DNA of 64,000 bases from Algoriphagus alkaliphilus. Lineage in GTDB: Bacteria; Bacteroidota; Bacteroidia; Cytophagales; Cyclobacteriaceae. Below the pieces are notes generated by a model. It was not told where the DNA came from. It did no database searches and saw only the letters and a program-made list of their open reading frames with translations. The translations under genes and the position numbers were made by a program. Shown piece after piece: positions 1-8,375 of the stretch (the first letter of the stretch is position 1; each line of letters starts with the position of its first letter). The stretch covers positions 1 to 64,000 of the forward strand of contig NZ_FMXE01000023.1 in the NCBI RefSeq assembly GCF_900103735.1. The letters are read 5' to 3'.

Positions 1-58
1 AAGGTATTTTGTTTTACATTTATAACAGTAAATATACTATTATAAAATCATAAAAAAT

Positions 59-259
59 ATGGGCTATAAAGTTAAAATTCAAAGAGTTGAAAGAGGAAAA
101 ACCAGTTCCTATTATATCAATTTTCCTGCGGCTCTGGCAGAGTCTTGTGATATAGAAAAAGCAGAAGAATTGGAATGGGAGATAGAGGACAGGAATACCT
201 TTGTTTTGAAAAGGGTAATTAAAAAAGAATCATTTCTGAAGAAGAAGGCTAAAAAATAA
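59..259 (+). CDS. AbrB/MazE-like small DNA-binding protein
   Basis: A 66-residue basic protein. The central motif SSYYINFPAALAES followed by an acidic stretch ending in NTFVLKRV resembles the swapped-hairpin AbrB/SpoVT/MazE fold, where the strand ends in an LxxR-type turn. The tail is lysine-rich. Very similar short proteins are known in Bacteroidota beside insertion-sequence transposases, but no transposase is visible in the 58 bases to the left, and the next gene to the right is unrelated. It could be a stand-alone regulator, an orphan antitoxin or an IS-associated remnant. The ATG at 59 follows an AT-rich leader with no Shine-Dalgarno, as is usual for this phylum. The fold assignment is inference from motif shape. 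Confidence 0.6.
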   Translation: MGYKVKIQRVERGKTSSYYINFPAALAESCDIEKAEELEWEIEDRNTFVLKRVIKKESFLKKKAKK

Positions 260-277
260 GAGAGGAACTATCTCTCT
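259..277 (+). terminator. Short hairpin after the AbrB-like gene
   Basis: AGAGAG and CTCTCT form a 6-bp stem with a 7-base loop, starting at the stop codon of the AbrB-like gene. No U-run follows, so it is a weak terminator candidate or simply a 3' end structure. Confidence 0.3.
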
Positions 278-342
278 AATAGGGGTATAAGCCTTAAGTT
301 AACGCCAATGCCCGGAGGTGTCGAACTTTTTTAAGTTCCTGC

Positions 343-1557
343 TTACCTCTTCAGACTCTCCAAAACCAACCTCACCAATTCCGCTTTATCCCCATTTGGA
401 ATCCATCTCGCCACGATCACCAAGTCATTTTCCTGATCGACATAGATCATGTTGGTGCCGGCACCGATATGGAGGAATGCCGTTTTCGGTGCAGCAGGCA
501 CTTCCTTCAAATCATTGTTCAGAAAGTAATTCATAAATCCATACCCGGGTTGGGCAGGGGTAGGTGTGCGGGACTTCTCAATCCAAGAGGCTTGGATCAA
601 TTGCTTACCGTTCCAGTTGCCGTTTCTCAAAGTCAAATAACCAAACCTTGCCTGATCCCAAGCAGACAGCATCATACCGCCTCCCCAGTGTGAACCGCCG
701 CTGACGGACTGCATGATTTGTCCGTCAATGATGACGAAGGAGTTTTCATAGCCTGTCCATCTCCAGGTATCTGATGCGCCAATCGGATCCATGATGCGCT
801 CTTTGAGTATCACAGGAAGTGGCTTTCTCCAAATATTCATCAAAGCCAAAGCCAGAACATTCACCCTCGTGTCATTGTATTCATAGACCGAACCCGGTGT
901 GTTTCTAGCGCGAGTCCTCCACTGATTGGCTTCCCCACTTGGTCGATCTGCCCAGTCCGGCTTGCCCCAAAGGCTACCTTCCCAATCTGAAGTTTGCCGA
1001 AGTAAGTCATCCCATCGGATTTTGCGGTTGTGCTCGGTGCCAAAAAGCTCAAAAACATCATCCTCATAGAGATGATCAGCCTTATTCATCATGGACCGCA
1101 CCGGGTCAAAGGGATAGATCGGTGCCATGTATGGATAGACCAAGTCTTTTTCATCTTTGATTAATCCATCTGCCACTGCCAAACCTGCGGTGGTGGAAAG
1201 GAGGCTTTTCGCTACACTAAATGTCAAATCTACCCGCTCCGGTTCACCCCATTGCCCGACCACATAGCCTTTGTAAATAATTAAGCCCGAAGCTGGGCCT
1301 CGGGTTTTCATCGGGCCGATGGGATATCCTACAGGTTCGCGCCCAAAGGCACTTTCGTAGTGAGCGATTTTCAGGTTTTTGTTTTGGTCACTTTCATGAG
1401 CTACGGCAAATTCGATTGCCGCCGCAATTTTGGCCTGATCGAGACCGAGGTCTGCCGGCCTCTTGCTTTCCCAATTATTTTTTCCCGGAAAATAAGTTTG
1501 AGCAAAAAGCGATGTCGAACACAAAAAGAAAACCAGAAGTAAAGAGAAATTTTTCAT
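343..1557 (-). CDS. Secreted class C beta-lactamase-family serine hydrolase
   Basis: A 404-residue protein with a signal peptide ending near SLFAQ (residue 20), so it is exported to the periplasm. The SxxK motif of the penicillin-binding-protein/beta-lactamase fold is seen as S114-V-A-K117 and a Y-N motif as Y227-N228. The late HIGAG motif occupies the place of the KTG/HTG box. In this family the serine is acylated by a peptide, ester or amide substrate. These EstB/6-aminohexanoate-hydrolase-like members are usually esterases or D-aminopeptidases rather than resistance enzymes. It stands alone, divergent from the FAD oxidoreductase at 1746. The substrate cannot be read from the sequence. Confidence 0.85.
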   Translation of the reverse strand: MKNFSLLLVFFLCSTSLFAQTYFPGKNNWESKRPADLGLDQAKIAAAIEFAVAHESDQNKNLKIAHYESAFGREPVGYPIGPMKTRGPASGLIIYKGYVVGQWGEPERVDLTFSVAKSLLSTTAGLAVADGLIKDEKDLVYPYMAPIYPFDPVRSMMNKADHLYEDDVFELFGTEHNRKIRWDDLLRQTSDWEGSLWGKPDWADRPSGEANQWRTRARNTPGSVYEYNDTRVNVLALALMNIWRKPLPVILKERIMDPIGASDTWRWTGYENSFVIIDGQIMQSVSGGSHWGGGMMLSAWDQARFGYLTLRNGNWNGKQLIQASWIEKSRTPTPAQPGYGFMNYFLNNDLKEVPAAPKTAFLHIGAGTNMIYVDQENDLVIVARWIPNGDKAELVRLVLESLKR

Positions 1558-1697
1558 GGTAGGGGATTTGTTGCGATTTTAAAGAAATTCTAATAGTGGT
1601 TTAAACCGCCTGTAAAACTTTCCAAAAGGAGTTCAGGATAAAAACTCTTTTCCATCCTAGCGGTTCATTAACTAAATGAAGCAAACTGTTTGTTTTA

Positions 1698-1729
1698 TTT
1701 TGTCAGGCATCCGAGCCTTTTTATTTTAG
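1698..1729 (+). promoter_or_regulatory. Bacteroidota-type promoter for the FAD oxidoreductase
   Basis: TTTTG at 1698-1702, a 19-base spacer, then TATTTTAG at 1722-1729. This is close to the phylum consensus TTTG-N19-TAnnTTTG and lies 17 bases before the ATG at 1746. Confidence 0.5.
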
Positions 1730-1745
1730 CCCAATTGGGAAAATT

Positions 1746-2993
1746 ATGGAAAAAGAAAAAATATACATCATCGGTGCAGGTTTGTCCGGTTTGATAGCAG
1801 CTCTGGAACTTGAAAAATCCGGTTTTTCACCTATTATACTGGAATCATCTGATCGGATCGGGGGCCGTATGAAAACCGATGAAGTAGACGGTTTTTTACT
1901 TGACCATGGTTTTCAGGTATTGAATACGGCATATCCCGAAGCAAAAAAATACCTGGATTTTCAGGCCTTGAATCTGAAGACTTTTGATCCAGGAGCAGTA
2001 ATTTTTGAGGGGAAAGATTCCTACATCATCACCGATCCGATGCGAAATCCCCTAAAAATAGTTGGAATGGCTTTTTCGAAAGTGGGGACTTTTCTCGATA
2101 AAGTGAAAATGTTCACTTTGACACAGGAACTGAAAAAGAAAAGCAATGAGGCTATTTTCAAAGAACCCTCGCTTCCTACGCATCAATATTTAAAGGACTA
2201 TGGGTTTTCGGATCAGATCATCAACAATTTTTTTAAACCCTTTTTCCGTGGCATATTTCTCGAAAAGCACCTGAATACCCCCTCAAGAATGTTTGAGTTT
2301 ATTTTTAAGATGTTTGCCTTAGGACAGGCGGCAGTCCCTGAAAAAGGGATGGGAGAAATTCCAGCCATGATTCGTCGTCAATTGAGTACCACCCAGATTT
2401 ACTTTAATTCGCCTGTGGAAAAGGTAGAAGGAAAAACCATTCATTTGAGGAATGGGGAAACCTTGGAAGCTGATCGGATCATCATTGCGGTACAGCCTGA
2501 CAAAGTGATGAAGCAGCTTCAAGGGCAATTTGCACCGGCACACCAGGTGACCAACCTCTACTTTTCATTACATAAATCCTTCTTTGCCCGTCCGATGATC
2601 GGACTGCTTCCCGGAGATCAGCTGGTGAATAATATTGTCTTCATGGATGATGTTTCCAAAGCCTATTCAACTAATGGCAGAGCTTTGCTATCTGTTTCTG
2701 TTTTGGAGTCAGATATGGGTGAAAAGGATCTGATTAAGGCGGTGCAGGCAGAACTGGAAGCGATTTCGGGAATTAAAGGGGAGTATTTCAAATTTGTAAA
2801 AGCTTATACAATACCCTATGCCTTGCCAAGTTTGGAGGATTTGAGGTATTCTATTCCGATGACTGAGTGCAAGATCACGGATCATGTTTACCTGGCGGGA
2901 GATTATTTGCTGAATGGCTCGATCAATGCCGCAATGACTTCGGGCAGAACGGCAGCTGAGGCGGTGGTGCATAGCTATATGCCTACGTATTGA
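1746..2993 (+). CDS. NAD(P)/FAD-dependent amine oxidase-like oxidoreductase
   Basis: A 415-residue flavoprotein. The N-terminal Rossmann motif IIGAGLSGLIAALELE is followed by the acidic residue that binds the FAD ribose and by DRIGGRMKT, the GG motif of the amine oxidase/protoporphyrinogen oxidase/phytoene desaturase superfamily. A C-terminal YLAGDYLLNGSINAAM motif closes the FAD site. There is no signal peptide, so it is cytoplasmic or membrane-peripheral. The length suits bacterial phytoene desaturase-like proteins and plant-type flavin amine oxidases. No carotenoid genes lie nearby, so the substrate is unknown. Confidence 0.85.
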   Translation: MEKEKIYIIGAGLSGLIAALELEKSGFSPIILESSDRIGGRMKTDEVDGFLLDHGFQVLNTAYPEAKKYLDFQALNLKTFDPGAVIFEGKDSYIITDPMRNPLKIVGMAFSKVGTFLDKVKMFTLTQELKKKSNEAIFKEPSLPTHQYLKDYGFSDQIINNFFKPFFRGIFLEKHLNTPSRMFEFIFKMFALGQAAVPEKGMGEIPAMIRRQLSTTQIYFNSPVEKVEGKTIHLRNGETLEADRIIIAVQPDKVMKQLQGQFAPAHQVTNLYFSLHKSFFARPMIGLLPGDQLVNNIVFMDDVSKAYSTNGRALLSVSVLESDMGEKDLIKAVQAELEAISGIKGEYFKFVKAYTIPYALPSLEDLRYSIPMTECKITDHVYLAGDYLLNGSINAAMTSGRTAAEAVVHSYMPTY

Positions 2994-3000
2994 TTTTTAA

Positions 3001-3207
3001 CCGCGGAGGACGCGGAGGTTAATTAAGAGATCGCAAAGGGATTGATCTCAAAATCTCCCGCAGATTTCCGCAAAATAGGTTGCAGATTACCGCGGATTTT
3101 TGAGAAATAGCCAACCTTGATTTTATCCATTTCTAGCCCCTTTTAGCCTTCTTGCTTCATACTTCTGCCTTTCCACATCGGACATCGGTCACCCGACATC
3201 GGACATT
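3001..3207. repeat. Intergenic low-complexity repeat words
   Basis: The gap between two genes holds several near-tandem words: CGCGGAGG at 3002 and 3011, GCAGATT at 3059 and 3082, and CATCGGACATCGG followed by CGACATCGGACAT at 3177-3206. No ORF or stable single hairpin explains them. Related stutter-like words occur in other gaps of the window (see findings). Confidence 0.6.
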
Positions 3208-3213
3208 TATCAA

Positions 3214-4137
3214 TTACTTCTTGATAGGCGTCTCATCACATTCCACATCACCTGCCACATACTGCATTCCGTCTAGGTAAAACTGCAGCAAATCCGGGTT
3301 TTCGAAGCTTTGTGCATTGTGAGAAGGGGAGGCGTACATGACCTTTCCCTTGCCTTCGGCGCGAATCCAAGCAACATACGTTTTTCCTTCTGTCAGTTCC
3401 TGACCTTTGCGCTGACTTTTGATTTCTGCATTGTTGAAATAGAGTAAAGGCTTGAAATCCAGTTCTGCATAGGCATTCTTGTAGAAATAAGGTTCGTCGA
3501 TATGGTTAAATCCCTCGGATGGAAATGCCTGGACAAGTGGATGATTTGGATCTTCCAATCTCACCTGAATCGCCTGCTGCACAGGATGGTAATCGAAGCT
3601 CGCCCCCAATAATCGGCTGAAATCCCATGAATTATTTTGAGTAGTCACTCCGCCGTGAAGGACCATCAGCCCTCCGCCATTTTCGACATAGCTCAATAAA
3701 TTGCCCTCTAATTCTTGCGCTTTTTTCATTAAAGTCACGGAGTCTTTAGTGGTATCTTCTTTGAGTTTGTCCCAAAAAAGATTTCGATGGTCAGGCTTGG
3801 AGCAGGTGTTGTTTAAGATGACCGCATCGTATTTTTTTAGATTTTTGGCCTCAAATTCTGCGATGTCCTTGCTTCCAATTACAGTAAATGCCCCACTTGT
3901 TTCCCCGATGATTTTGATCATCTCTTCGGTATGGGGAATCACCCAATGGTTGAATCCGGTATGAAGGGAGAAGACTAATATGTTTTTCTTTTTGGCGGGA
4001 AAGGTGGCTTTTTCAGGAGCTAAAGCTTTGATTTTGGCCTTCCAAGCCTGATCAAGCGTGACTTCGGGTAGGCTTTGCCCGCAGGCAAAATTCAGCGAAA
4101 AGATGGAAACGATTGCGTAGAAAATAATCCGCTTCAT
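3214..4137 (-). CDS. ThuA-like domain protein, exported
   Basis: A 307-residue protein with an N-terminal hydrophobic signal sequence ending near ACGQ, so it is periplasmic or possibly lipid-anchored (the lipobox is not canonical). The rest matches the ThuA-like, class I glutamine amidotransferase fold: NILVFSLHTGFNHW at the start, a YDAVILNNT strand, the GGGLMVLHGG turn, and a C-terminal GKVMYASPSH segment. ThuA proteins occur in sugar-utilisation loci with Gfo/Idh/MocA oxidoreductases, and here such genes lie on the opposite strand just beyond 4219. The biochemical role of the family is not settled; the link to keto-sugar metabolism is inference from context. Confidence 0.85.
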   Translation of the reverse strand: MKRIIFYAIVSIFSLNFACGQSLPEVTLDQAWKAKIKALAPEKATFPAKKKNILVFSLHTGFNHWVIPHTEEMIKIIGETSGAFTVIGSKDIAEFEAKNLKKYDAVILNNTCSKPDHRNLFWDKLKEDTTKDSVTLMKKAQELEGNLLSYVENGGGLMVLHGGVTTQNNSWDFSRLLGASFDYHPVQQAIQVRLEDPNHPLVQAFPSEGFNHIDEPYFYKNAYAELDFKPLLYFNNAEIKSQRKGQELTEGKTYVAWIRAEGKGKVMYASPSHNAQSFENPDLLQFYLDGMQYVAGDVECDETPIKK

Positions 4138-4218
4138 GGGTTATTGGGTTCAATGGGTTGATGCTTTACTGCAGTTTTTTATAACTTGAATTTCGAACCC
4201 CAATAACCTGAATTTTCC

Positions 4219-5187
4219 ATGTGTTTCAAAAGAATATTCCTTCCGATCCTTGTATTTCTGACTTTTTCTACGGGATCGTTTTCGCAAAAAGTAAACCTAA
4301 AAGAGACTCCGGTCGGCATCGATTTTTTAATTGATAATCAACGGGTTTTAACCTATCAAACTGCCACCACCGATGTGCCGGAGGGAGTGAAGCCGGAATT
4401 CAAAAAGTCAGGCTTTATTCATCCCATCACTTCGCCAAGCGGTCAGGTGCTCAGTAGGATCCAGCCTCCGGATCATTATCATCATTACGGAATTTGGGGT
4501 CCTTGGACTCGAGCTACAATAAGTGGTAGAGAAGTGGATTTTTGGAATTTGGGAGATGGAAAAGGCAGAGTGGATTTTGCCAAAGTGCTCTCCAAAAAAG
4601 TAGCCGGAGGAGCTGCCGAACTCAATGTCCGTCAGAATCATCTGGATCTCAAAGCTCCTGAAAGTGAGCGATTGGCAATTGAAGAAGACCTGAGGATTAA
4701 AGTCAAACCTGCTGACAAAGGTCGATACATGGTCGATTACACCACGACGATTTCCACCAAGATTCCGGGAGGAATTCTGCTGGATGATTACAGATATGGT
4801 GGTGGAATTGGCTTTCGCGCCACGGAGCTTTGGGGTGATGCCAATAGCTCAATCCTGACTTCGGAAGGTAAGGATCGAAAGGATGCAGATGGATCCAATG
4901 CCAAGTGGATCATTGTCAAAGGAAAGACCGCAGATGCCTCCGGCCAAAGCGGAATCCTTTTCTTAAGTCATAATACCAACAAATCGCATCCCGAACCACT
5001 TCGCGTTTGGCCACTTGGACAATACAAGGGAGAAGGAAATGTGTTCATAGAGTTTTGTCCGATTCGTCATGAGTCCTGGGAGATTCAGCCCAATGAGCGA
5101 AATACCCTGAAATACCGAATGATTGTCTTTGATGGAGATTTGACTGCCGAGGAGGCAGAAGCCTATTGGAGAGCCTTTGTAAAATGA
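4219..5187 (+). CDS. DUF6807 (PmoA-like) family protein, exported
   Basis: A 322-residue protein with a signal peptide ending near GSFSQ. The motif PPDHYHHYGIWGPW, with its histidine cluster, and the later VDFWNLGDGKGRV stretch are typical of the DUF6807 family, often mis-annotated as methane oxygenase PmoA. There is no sequence or membrane topology of a monooxygenase subunit. The family occurs in Bacteroidota and Planctomycetota carbohydrate clusters next to Gfo/Idh/MocA dehydrogenases and ThuA proteins, exactly as here. A role on a sugar or keto-sugar in the periplasm is inferred; no catalytic mechanism can be read from the sequence. Confidence 0.8.
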   Translation: MCFKRIFLPILVFLTFSTGSFSQKVNLKETPVGIDFLIDNQRVLTYQTATTDVPEGVKPEFKKSGFIHPITSPSGQVLSRIQPPDHYHHYGIWGPWTRATISGREVDFWNLGDGKGRVDFAKVLSKKVAGGAAELNVRQNHLDLKAPESERLAIEEDLRIKVKPADKGRYMVDYTTTISTKIPGGILLDDYRYGGGIGFRATELWGDANSSILTSEGKDRKDADGSNAKWIIVKGKTADASGQSGILFLSHNTNKSHPEPLRVWPLGQYKGEGNVFIEFCPIRHESWEIQPNERNTLKYRMIVFDGDLTAEEAEAYWRAFVK

Positions 5188-5336
5188 GATAGGCCATAGA
5201 CGATAGACGATAATCCATTGATCATAGTCCAAAGTTTTCAGAATCACGAACTAAGAATTTTAAACAAATTATTGTTGCCTGAGAATTTGGAGAATTTTAA
5301 TTTCAGTCAACATTCAAACCCATTAAATCCCGAATT

Positions 5337-6707
5337 ATGGAAAGAAGAGATTTTATGAAAAAATCCGCTTTGGCGACTGCCGCCTTTGGATTCCCCACGA
5401 TTGTGCCTGCATCTGTTTTTGGAAAGAATGCACCAAGCAACAAGATCAACATTGGTCAAATTGGCTGTGGCAGAATTGCCCGTGAGCATGATCTCCCGGG
5501 TACTTGGAGGCATGACGTGGCTAGAATCGTGGCGGTGTCGGACGTGGATAGCAAGCGGATGGCTGATGGAAAAAAGCTGGTGGAAGACTACTACACCAAA
5601 AAACTCGGTGAGAAATACATGGACGTGAAGCAGTATGGGGACTACCGCGAGATGCTGCTGAATAAGGACATCGATGCAGTGATCATTTCCACTCCGGATC
5701 ATTGGCATTCTCAACCTGCCATGGAAGCGGCATTGGCGGGGAAGCATATATATGTGCAAAAGCCAACTTCCCTGACCATCAAAGAAGGCCGTCAATTGGT
5801 TAACGTGGTCAATAAAACCGGCGTAGTTCTTCAGCTTGGTACCCAGCAGCGTTCCAGTGAACAGTTTCGAATTGCAGCTGAATTGGTAAGAAATGGGCGA
5901 ATCGGAAAGCTACACACCGTTCGAATTGGATTGCCAGGAGATCCTGCAGGACCTGCCGCGCCTGCAATGCCGATTCCTTCCAACCTGAATTTTGACATGT
6001 GGTTGGGTTCAACACCTTTAGTTCCATATACTGAAATCGGAGTTCACCCACAAAATGACTACAGCCGTCCGGGATGGTTGAGACATGAAAATTACGGAGC
6101 AGGAATGATCACCGGCTGGGGACAGCATCACTTTGACTCTGCGGCTTGGGGGATGGATACGGAACTTACCGGCCCAAGATACATTGAGGCTGTGGCCGAA
6201 TTTCCAAGAGCCGGGCTTTGGAATGTACACGGGGACTTCATGGTCAAAGCAGAATATGACAATGGAGTCATGATGTTTACTTCCGGTGGCTATCCAAATG
6301 GGATAAGGTATGAAGGTTCTGAAGGTTGGATTTGGGTTTCACGTGGTAATTACGTCGCTTCCGCATCGGATCCTGTTGCACAGGGAAATAGTGCCAAAGC
6401 ACTGGATGCTTCAGACCCTAAAATTCTTCAGTCCGTGATTGGAGAAAACGAAATTCGCTTAATTCGTAGCAAGGAGCATCATGGAAATTGGTTGGATGCT
6501 ATTCAAGGCAATGCAGAATTGCTCTCTCCTGTAGAAATTGGTCATCGGTCTTGCTCCGTTTGTTTGGTTAGCCACGTTGCAATGAAATTGGGAAGAAAAC
6601 TGGCTTGGGATCCCGTAAAAGAAGAATTTATCAACGATGCGGAAGCTAATTCTCATTTGAGTCGACCTCAGCGCGCGCCTTGGGGAACTGACTTTGTGAA
6701 GGTTTAG
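5337..6707 (+). CDS. Tat-exported Gfo/Idh/MocA family oxidoreductase
   Basis: A 456-residue NAD(P)-dependent sugar oxidoreductase. A twin-arginine signal, ERRDFMKKSALATAAFG, starts at residue 2 and predicts folded export with bound cofactor. The Rossmann motif is IGQIGCGRIA, and the EKP-type catalytic motif appears as HIYVQKPTS. The C-terminal domain carries the usual GWGQHHFDSAAWG stretch with the histidine of this family. Exported members are known to oxidise or reduce ring hydroxyls of sugars using non-dissociating cofactor. It lies 149 bases after the DUF6807 gene and 233 before a second Gfo/Idh/MocA gene, which suggests stepwise work on one substrate. Confidence 0.9.
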   Translation: MERRDFMKKSALATAAFGFPTIVPASVFGKNAPSNKINIGQIGCGRIAREHDLPGTWRHDVARIVAVSDVDSKRMADGKKLVEDYYTKKLGEKYMDVKQYGDYREMLLNKDIDAVIISTPDHWHSQPAMEAALAGKHIYVQKPTSLTIKEGRQLVNVVNKTGVVLQLGTQQRSSEQFRIAAELVRNGRIGKLHTVRIGLPGDPAGPAAPAMPIPSNLNFDMWLGSTPLVPYTEIGVHPQNDYSRPGWLRHENYGAGMITGWGQHHFDSAAWGMDTELTGPRYIEAVAEFPRAGLWNVHGDFMVKAEYDNGVMMFTSGGYPNGIRYEGSEGWIWVSRGNYVASASDPVAQGNSAKALDASDPKILQSVIGENEIRLIRSKEHHGNWLDAIQGNAELLSPVEIGHRSCSVCLVSHVAMKLGRKLAWDPVKEEFINDAEANSHLSRPQRAPWGTDFVKV

Positions 6708-6723
6708 TTTGACCGTTTTCGGG

Positions 6724-6930
6724 TGCCTGCATGCCGGCAAAGGCAGGTCCGACGACCGATGCTGGAGTATAAATTAGTAAGTAGTGAACAGTAAGAGGTA
6801 AGTTGTATCGTCCACAAAATCGAGGCTTTTAAACTCCGGGCTCTTAAAAGGCTCGCTGGAGACTTTCAGCTAAGAAGTACCGACGAAGTCAATACCTAAA
6901 AAACATATTTCTTTGTGAACTCTGCGGTAA
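6724..6930. repeat. Intergenic low-complexity repeat words
   Basis: The 233-base gap starts with a palindromic TGCCTGCATGCCGGCA and AGGCAGG segment, then GTAAGTAGTGAACAGTAAGA, and near its end CTTTGTGAACTCTGCGGT. These words have no coding sense and resemble those at 3001-3207 and 48541-48803. No ORF or clear promoter was seen. Confidence 0.5.
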
Positions 6931-6940
6931 AAAAAACAAA

Positions 6941-8314
6941 ATGAAATCATCAAAAGTAATTAACGGGGCCGTCTTGGCCCTTTTTCTCGTTTCCTGTTCC
7001 AATTCAGAATTGAAAACCGAAACTTCTAAATCAGATTCAAAAGTGAGAATCATGACGCTTGATCCCGGACATTTTCATGCGGGATTGATTCACAAGTCCA
7101 TGTACCCGGTGGTGGATTCCACAATTTATATTTTCGCTCCTGAGGGCCCTGAATTGAAAGATCATCTCAATCGAATCGCGAGTTACAACAATCGGGAAGA
7201 GAGTCCAACGGCTTGGAATCTTGAGGTGTACAGTGGGCCGGATTACCTGAAAAAGATGATTTCCCAGAAACCGGGGAATGTCATGATGGTGGCCGGAAAA
7301 AATGATCTAAAGATCGATTACATCCTCGCGGCAGTGGAAAATGGAATTCACGTCTATGCGGATAAACCTTTGGTGATTAATCCAGAAGGCTTTCAAAAGC
7401 TCAAAAAAGCATTTCAGATTGCAGCAGAGAAAAATTTGTTGCTCTACGACATCATGACGGAGCGATTCGAAATCACCACACTCCTTCAGCGGGAGCTATC
7501 AATGATTTCAGATGTTTTTGGGGAATTGGAAAACGGAACACCTGAAAATCCCGCAATCACCAAAGAGTCCATTCACCATTTCTTCAAGTACGTATCAGGA
7601 GTGCCTTTAATCCGTCCGGATTGGTTTTTTGATGTGGAAAAGGAGGGGGACGGGATAGTGGATGTCACTACGCATTTGGTGGATTTGATTCAATGGGGAG
7701 CTTTTCCGGAAGTGATTTTGGATACAACAGACATCCAGATGCTTTCAGCAAAAAGATGGGCAACGAAGATGACCTTGGAGGAGTTCCAAAAAGTGACCGG
7801 GAAGTTTGAGTTCTCTGATTTTCTTCAAAAGGATGTAAAAAACGGTAAACTCGAAGTTTATTCCAATGGTGAAATGAACTATACCCTCAAAGGGAAACAT
7901 GCCAAAGTAAGTGTGATATGGAATTTTCAAGCACCTGAAGGAAGTGCGGATACGCACTACAGCATGATGCGGGGAACCAAAGCCAACTTGATTATCCGTC
8001 AGGGAAAAGAAGAAAACTATAGGCCTGCCTTGTATGTAAAGCTAACCGGATCGGATTTGGCTACTTTGGAAAAAGCGGTAAAAGAGACGCTTCAAGCTAA
8101 CTATCCCGGAATTGACTTATTGAAAATGCCTTCCGGTGAATATCAAGTGATCGTCCCTGATTCCTATCACAATGGGCATGAAGCCCATTTTGCCCAAGTG
8201 ACAGCGCGGTTTTTGGAATATTATAAAAGTGGAAAAATGCCCAATTGGGAGGTTCCCAATATGATCACAAAATATTACACTACGATTCTGGCAAGAGAGT
8301 TTGCGCTGAAATAA
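6941..8314 (+). CDS. Gfo/Idh/MocA-like lipoprotein with C-terminal oxidoreductase domain
   Basis: A 457-residue protein with a lipoprotein signal (LALFLVSC, Cys20), so probably anchored on the periplasmic face of a membrane. It keeps the EKP-type motif as VYADKPLVI and the Gfo/Idh/MocA middle domain, and it has the C-terminal extension of the family known as putative oxidoreductase C-terminal domain. The usual GxGxxG dinucleotide motif is absent: the first strand reads IMTLDPGHFHAGL. Either the cofactor binds differently or the protein has a non-redox role. It follows the Tat-exported relative and probably belongs to the same module. Confidence 0.82.
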   Translation: MKSSKVINGAVLALFLVSCSNSELKTETSKSDSKVRIMTLDPGHFHAGLIHKSMYPVVDSTIYIFAPEGPELKDHLNRIASYNNREESPTAWNLEVYSGPDYLKKMISQKPGNVMMVAGKNDLKIDYILAAVENGIHVYADKPLVINPEGFQKLKKAFQIAAEKNLLLYDIMTERFEITTLLQRELSMISDVFGELENGTPENPAITKESIHHFFKYVSGVPLIRPDWFFDVEKEGDGIVDVTTHLVDLIQWGAFPEVILDTTDIQMLSAKRWATKMTLEEFQKVTGKFEFSDFLQKDVKNGKLEVYSNGEMNYTLKGKHAKVSVIWNFQAPEGSADTHYSMMRGTKANLIIRQGKEENYRPALYVKLTGSDLATLEKAVKETLQANYPGIDLLKMPSGEYQVIVPDSYHNGHEAHFAQVTARFLEYYKSGKMPNWEVPNMITKYYTTILAREFALK

Positions 8315-8375
8315 GCCAGTTTATTAAACAGAGTAGGGCCGATTGTGTTATATTTCCCAATCAGCCCTATTTTTT

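Noticed and set aside
323..338. GAACTT/AAGTTC palindrome as terminator of the serine hydrolase gene
   Set aside because: The stem is short and there is no T-run on the reverse strand.
4219..5187. Methane monooxygenase subunit PmoA
   Set aside because: The protein has a signal peptide but no membrane spans of a monooxygenase; the PmoA label is a historical family name.
5307..5795. A 162-codon frame antisense to the Tat oxidoreductase
   Set aside because: It covers the signal and Rossmann region of a well-supported gene on the other strand and shows no recognisable domain.
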